Below, piece after piece: positions 60,204 through 64,000 of a stretch of 64,000 nt of DNA; the stretch's first letter is position 1; each line of letters begins with the position of its first letter. Both the position numbers and the translations under genes were made by a program. Below the pieces are notes generated by a model, which worked only from the letters and a program-made list of their open reading frames with translations, had not been told where the DNA came from and did no database searches. This DNA is from Spirodela intermedia. Taxonomy: Eukaryota > Streptophyta > Magnoliopsida > Alismatales > Araceae. The stretch is from NCBI GenBank assembly GCA_902729315.2, contig LR746273.1, forward strand, positions 2,288,001 through 2,352,000, read 5' to 3'.

Positions 60204-62060
60204 TCACCAGTAGTCCCCACATGAGCAGGAGCCCTCCTCGAAGTGGTGGAAGCGGTTGGCGTCGCGGACGACGATCGCCCTCTCGGCCACGGCCGAGAGC
60301 AACTTGCAGAAGGCGTGGCAGTCCCCGCAGACCCTGAGGTTCTTGACGACCCTGATCGTCGTCCCCTCCGCCGCCGCCAGCAGCCCGTACGCGATCGCCA
60401 GCTTCTCGCTGTGCGCGTAAAGGAGCTCCCCCTTCGTCTCCTCGTCCACGTCGTGCAGGACGAAGTCGGTGTCGGGCACGTACCCGGCGGCCTCCATCCT
60501 CTTCCTTAGGCTGGCCAGCAACCCGTACACCTCCCCCTTCCGCGGGTGGGCCTGGTCTCCCACGCCGAACCGGTGGACCTCGCCGTCCACCTCCACCCAC
60601 GCCCACCCGGGGGTCTTCTTCCTCACCCGCTGGCACCCCATGAGCCCCCTCACCCGCGCGACGTCCTCCCAGCGGCCGGCGTTGGCGTAGATGTTCGACA
60701 GTAGCACGTAGTAGCCCGGGTTCTGGGGGCGGAGCTCGAGGAGGCGCCTCGCCGCCGTCTCCGCCAGGGGGACGTCGCGGTGGATCCTGCAGGCCCCCAG
60801 TAGTGCCCCCCACAGGCCCTCGTCCTTCTTTTCCTCCGGCATGGCCTCCACCAGCTGGACGGCCTCGCGGAACCGGCCGGCGCGGCCCAGGATGTCCACC
60901 ATGCAGGTATAGTGCTTCACGCCGGGCTCCACGCCGTGGTCTCTCGCCATGGAGTAGAACAGCCGGCGGCCCTCGTCGACCAGCCCAGCGTGGCTGCACG
61001 CGTAGAGAAGGGCGACGAAGGTGACCGCGTTCGGCGGGGGGCCGTGCCGGAGCATGACGGAGAACAACTCGAGGGACCTCTCGCCGGCGCCGTGCATACC
61101 GTAGGCGGATATCATGGCGCTCCAGGAGAGGACGTTCTTGTCCTCCATGCGGTCAAAGACGGCCCGCGCCGCCTCGGCGCTGCCGCACTTGGCGTACATG
61201 TCGACCATCGCCGTGCCGAGGACCACGTCCAGGGGGAACCTCCTACGCGAGACGTAGCCGTGGACCGCCTCCGCCTTGCTCATCGCCCCGAGCTTCGCGC
61301 ACGCGAAGGTAACGGTCACCATGGTGACCTTGTCGGCGAGGACGCCCTCGTACGCCATCCGGTCGAACAGGGCCAGGGACTCGCCGGGGCTTCCCGCCTC
61401 GGCATAGCCGGCGATCATGACGGTCCAGGCGATGAGGTCTCGCCGCGGCATTCCGTCGAACACCTTCCGTGCGTCGCCGAGGAGGCTGCACTTGGCGTAC
61501 ATATCAACGAGGGATGCGGCGACGACGACGTTCGAGTCCACCCCGCCCTTGCAGGCCACCTGGTGGATCGCCGTCCCGCTTACGACGTCCCCCGTGGATC
61601 TGCAGCTCTTCAGGGCCGCCGGCAGGGTGTAACCGTCGGCCGGCGAGCCCGAGCGGAGGAAGTCCCTGAACGCCGTCACGCAGCTACGGTGATCCCCAGT
61701 CTTGCTGAGCGCACCCAACAGCACGCTCCACGAGACGTTGTCTCGCTCCTGCATGGCACGGAAGAGGGCGCAGGCGTCGGCCGTCGCCCCGTGGCGGGCG
61801 TAGGCGTAGAGGATCTTGTTCGCCGCAGGTAGGACGGCTAGGGCGCCGGAGTGCGCCGCGTGGGCGTGGAGCTGCCTCACGTGGCGCAGATTCCGACATC
61901 TCCACACGGCGGAGACCACCGCTTCTGCGGCGGACGTCGTCGGTTCTGGCCGCTCTGGCTCCGCCGGAGCTGCAGCGATGGCCACGGCGGGTGGAGACGA
62001 CAGCAGGCGGCGGAGGTGCCTCCCGTGCAGGGGCCTCTGAGAAATGGGGATACTGACCAT
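60204..62060 (-). CDS. Pentatricopeptide repeat protein, PLS class with E and DYW domains
   Basis: A single open frame of 618 residues without introns, as usual for plant PPR-DYW genes. The N-terminus is Ala/Pro/Arg-rich and could be an organelle-targeting peptide. Tandem PLS repeats run from about residue 50 to 430 (ANKILYAYARHG, DVVLGTAMVDMYAKCGSAEA, KNVLSWSAMISAYGMHG, HYTCMVDILGRAGRF). The E region follows (EGLWGALLGACRIH, PGYYVLLSNIYANAGRWEDV). The DYW deaminase-like domain has the HxE motif at 550-552 (HSE), CxxCH at 578-582 and the terminal GDYW. This class specifies C-to-U RNA editing sites in plastids or mitochondria. GC content is very high, so both strands show long shadow frames. 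It is convergent with the PGAP3-like gene (290 bp between stops). Confidence 0.95.
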   Translation of the reverse strand: MVSIPISQRPLHGRHLRRLLSSPPAVAIAAAPAEPERPEPTTSAAEAVVSAVWRCRNLRHVRQLHAHAAHSGALAVLPAANKILYAYARHGATADACALFRAMQERDNVSWSVLLGALSKTGDHRSCVTAFRDFLRSGSPADGYTLPAALKSCRSTGDVVSGTAIHQVACKGGVDSNVVVAASLVDMYAKCSLLGDARKVFDGMPRRDLIAWTVMIAGYAEAGSPGESLALFDRMAYEGVLADKVTMVTVTFACAKLGAMSKAEAVHGYVSRRRFPLDVVLGTAMVDMYAKCGSAEAARAVFDRMEDKNVLSWSAMISAYGMHGAGERSLELFSVMLRHGPPPNAVTFVALLYACSHAGLVDEGRRLFYSMARDHGVEPGVKHYTCMVDILGRAGRFREAVQLVEAMPEEKKDEGLWGALLGACRIHRDVPLAETAARRLLELRPQNPGYYVLLSNIYANAGRWEDVARVRGLMGCQRVRKKTPGWAWVEVDGEVHRFGVGDQAHPRKGEVYGLLASLRKRMEAAGYVPDTDFVLHDVDEETKGELLYAHSEKLAIAYGLLAAAEGTTIRVVKNLRVCGDCHAFCKLLSAVAERAIVVRDANRFHHFEEGSCSCGDYW

Positions 62061-62462
62061 GGGAGGAGAGAGAGAGAGAGGGATTCACAGAAGGTCGCCG
62101 TCGCGTATTTACCAGCAAATCAATGTCTTACGGACAGGCTTCCCTCACGTCATTGTGCTGAGAGGCAGGCGCGATGGTGGCTGTCCGGAGTGTCTCTACA
62201 ACACCGACTCACTAATTACCATTCATTTGCAAGATCCTTGTGACCGTCGGCTGGTTACAATGTCTGAAGGGAAGTAGACCTATCTGATCATAGATGGATA
62301 TTCCCGTTGACAATAACTCATTTTCCAATAATATGCTATGCTGTAACTAAATGAATTGCACGACTTCGGGACTTAGGTCAGCTCAATTTCCACATCTATG
62401 CTTGTTTTCACGCCCCCCGTGGCTAGAAAAACCCCAAGCAGGTGGCCTCAACCAGCTAATTG

Positions 62463-62496
<34 letters not shown>

Positions 62497-62950
62497 ATTT
62501 GCATCAATGCGCATCAATAATTATACGAAACAGGAAACAAGCCCCCACCTGAGCCCAGTTCTAACCAGGGTAGTCCATATTATCCAGAGTATCACCAAAA
62601 TGATGCCTCACATGCTTAATAACCACTGGAATCAAAATGGAGTGCTGATTGTAACGTAGAGGAGATCTACATACCAGAAAAAAAAGGAAAGAATAAAGGG
62701 AAATTGCCATACCAGATTCGTTCCTTCTAGTGAAGAGCAGGAGCAGGGGGCTTCATGCTATCTGAGGGGGAAGGTGGGGATCCCCTCCCCACTCAAAGAC
62801 CCGTTCAAAAGGGCACAAACCTCACAGCAATTCTAGGGGAAGACGAAGCACAGCACATTGAGAGGTCGAGGCGGCACTGTACAGTGGTGGAGATGGAGAA
62901 AGGGGAGGTGGTGGTGGTGGTGGTGGTGGTGGTGGTGGTGGTGATGGTCG
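62061..62950. other. Intergenic: PPR promoter and CDKA 3' side
   Basis: Holds the 5' flank of the PPR gene, a GA microsatellite (about 62465-62494) and the 3' UTR of the kinase gene. A GGT repeat (about 62907-62943) lies just after the kinase stop codon. Confidence 0.5.
62907..62943. repeat. GGT trinucleotide repeat
   Basis: About 12 GGT units on the + strand, within the likely 3' UTR of the CDKA gene (ACC units in its mRNA). Confidence 0.93.
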
Positions 62951-64000
62951 TCAAGGCACCACCCCGAGGTCCTTGAAGTATTCGTGCTCGAGGGCGACCC
63001 GAGCCGTGACTCTTCTGGTTGGATCCAGGCACAGCATTTTCTGGGAACCACGAGCAATGAATAATGAGCCGCTGGCGCAGAGGTTATTATGAAGAGGAAA
63101 CCAGAAGTTCTTCTAACTTGGGTTTATTTCAATTTTGGCCACATGATTCCAGACACTGAGGAAATTAAATGGGGGTTTTTCGTAATTTTTCAAAAATGTT
63201 CCGTTGTTTTTTAGAAAAAATCATGGCATCTTATTTCAAATTTTCCTATAATTCACATTATTCTAAGAAAATATCCAAATCCTGCTATTTAATATGAAAA
63301 AAGATTTCGACATAGAACTGATAATTCTTTCAGGCACTCAAATGCATGCGATGGCCAGAATAGATCAAGAAGCATCAAATGGAAAGAGAGTTTTACCAAG
63401 GAAATCCTCCATCCTTGGTAAATCTATCGTTTGTAGATTACTCAACGGGGTAAGCACACTTACAGAGAGGAGGTCAACCCCGGCTGGTTCAAGATTTGGG
63501 ACCACACTCGCGAGATCCTTCAAAAGAAAATATATAATATCTTGTCACGAGAAAACAAGCAAAAAAGGCTGAAGACGTGGCAATCAAAGCTAAAGTAAGA
63601 CAAACCCATGAGGATTATTCACCCCCTGGGCCCTGTTTTAAATGGACAAGGAATAAATCATTATAATGCGTGGTTGACCGACACATACCTTTGAAGGCCA
63701 CTTGGGGAAGGCAGTCTTGAAGTCAGGCAAAGAAGTCACCCCAGGCCAAATTTCTTCATTGGGTGTACCCAGAATTCTTCATGAAAGAAAAAAAAAAAAA
63801 AAAAAGGAAAATCGAGAATTAATTGAAATGTTATGCCAATTTGTAGCTTTAAAATATGAGCATCGGCTTATCCTGACACCTGAAGATCTTAAAGAGCTCG
63901 TCAATCTCAGAATCCCCAGGAAACAATGGCCTCTGGTTTACCATCTCCGCAAAAATGCAGCCCACAGACCAGACATCCACAGGGGTGGAGTAGTGGCGGG
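62951..64000 (-). CDS. CDKA: A-type cyclin-dependent kinase (CDKA/cdc2), C-terminal half, 5' partial
   Basis: Four exons on the - strand: 63880 to the window edge, 63689-63776, 63464-63517 and 62951-63040, with consistent phases. The sequence covers the kinase C-lobe: [73 protein letters not shown], and [20 protein letters not shown] ending in YFKDLGVVP. The end resembles Arabidopsis CDKA;1 (YFKDLGGMP). CDKA drives G1/S and G2/M with cyclins. The ATP-binding lobe, the PSTAIRE helix (which would separate A from B types) and the T-loop lie outside the window, so the A type is inferred from C-lobe similarity. Confidence 0.9.

Noticed and set aside
60109-60999. 296-codon - strand frame overlapping the PPR gene
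   Set aside because: Out-of-frame shadow on the same strand, with Gly/Arg/Pro-rich translation typical of GC-rich codon shadows.
60912-61832. 306-codon + strand open frame
   Set aside because: It is the antisense shadow of the very GC-rich PPR-DYW gene; the - strand frame has clear PPR, E and DYW motifs.
1-64000. CRISPR array, bacterial operon or plasmid features
   Set aside because: The window is plant nuclear DNA with spliced genes; none of these is present.

Overview
The window is nuclear DNA of a flowering plant. The genes have many short exons with GT-AG (and two GC-AG) introns, plant-specific products (a plant DUF1499 protein, an NRS/ER-type rhamnose enzyme, a PPR-DYW editing factor), and degenerate plant Copia, Gypsy and LINE elements. 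Several exons are very GC-rich and sit next to AT-rich introns, and GA/CT microsatellites are frequent. This suggests a monocot, but that is inference; I cannot name the species.

Layout. 1-3.6 kb: the 3' end of an unidentified acidic protein (+), convergent with a four-exon cornichon/Erv14-type ER cargo receptor (-). 4.2-26.9 kb: one nested block of retroelements. An old AT-rich Copia-like element (4160-26872, TSD ACTAG) contains a short-LTR Copia (6019-24883, TSD CATAT). That contains a chromodomain Gypsy element (7742-22097). Inside the Gypsy element are a 5'-truncated LINE (about 10.9-17.9 kb) and one solo LTR, and inside the LINE are two more solo LTRs of the same 1.63-kb family. 27.1-29.8 kb: a decayed duplicate and then an apparently intact copy of an At4g22758-like (DUF7054) gene (-). 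30.9-32.3 kb: a six-exon DUF1499 gene (-). 33.1-44.5 kb: complete KU80 (+, 12 exons), with a Copia cluster in intron 8 that contains a palindrome of about 1.46 kb. 45.2-47.9 kb: two-exon NRS/ER (+). 48.8-50.7 kb, or to 51.9 kb with a longer start: a membrane-anchored sulfotransferase-like gene (-). 54.4-59.9 kb: a Per1/PGAP3-like GPI-anchor remodelling gene (+). 60.2-62.1 kb: an intronless PPR-DYW gene (-). 63.0-64.0 kb: the 3' half of a CDKA-type cyclin-dependent kinase (-), cut by the window edge.

The genes do not form a pathway. They are ordinary single-copy-type genes: DNA end joining (KU80), cell cycle (CDKA), secretory pathway (cornichon, PGAP3), nucleotide sugars (NRS/ER) and organelle functions (PPR-DYW, DUF1499). 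Exon structures were worked out by hand from splice signals, reading phase and remembered family motifs. All listed complete CDS models sum to a multiple of three. I see no undescribed gene system. The most unusual items are the nested retroelement block, whose insertion boundaries can mostly be read from target duplications, the long inverted repeat in a KU80 intron, and two GC-AG introns in KU80.
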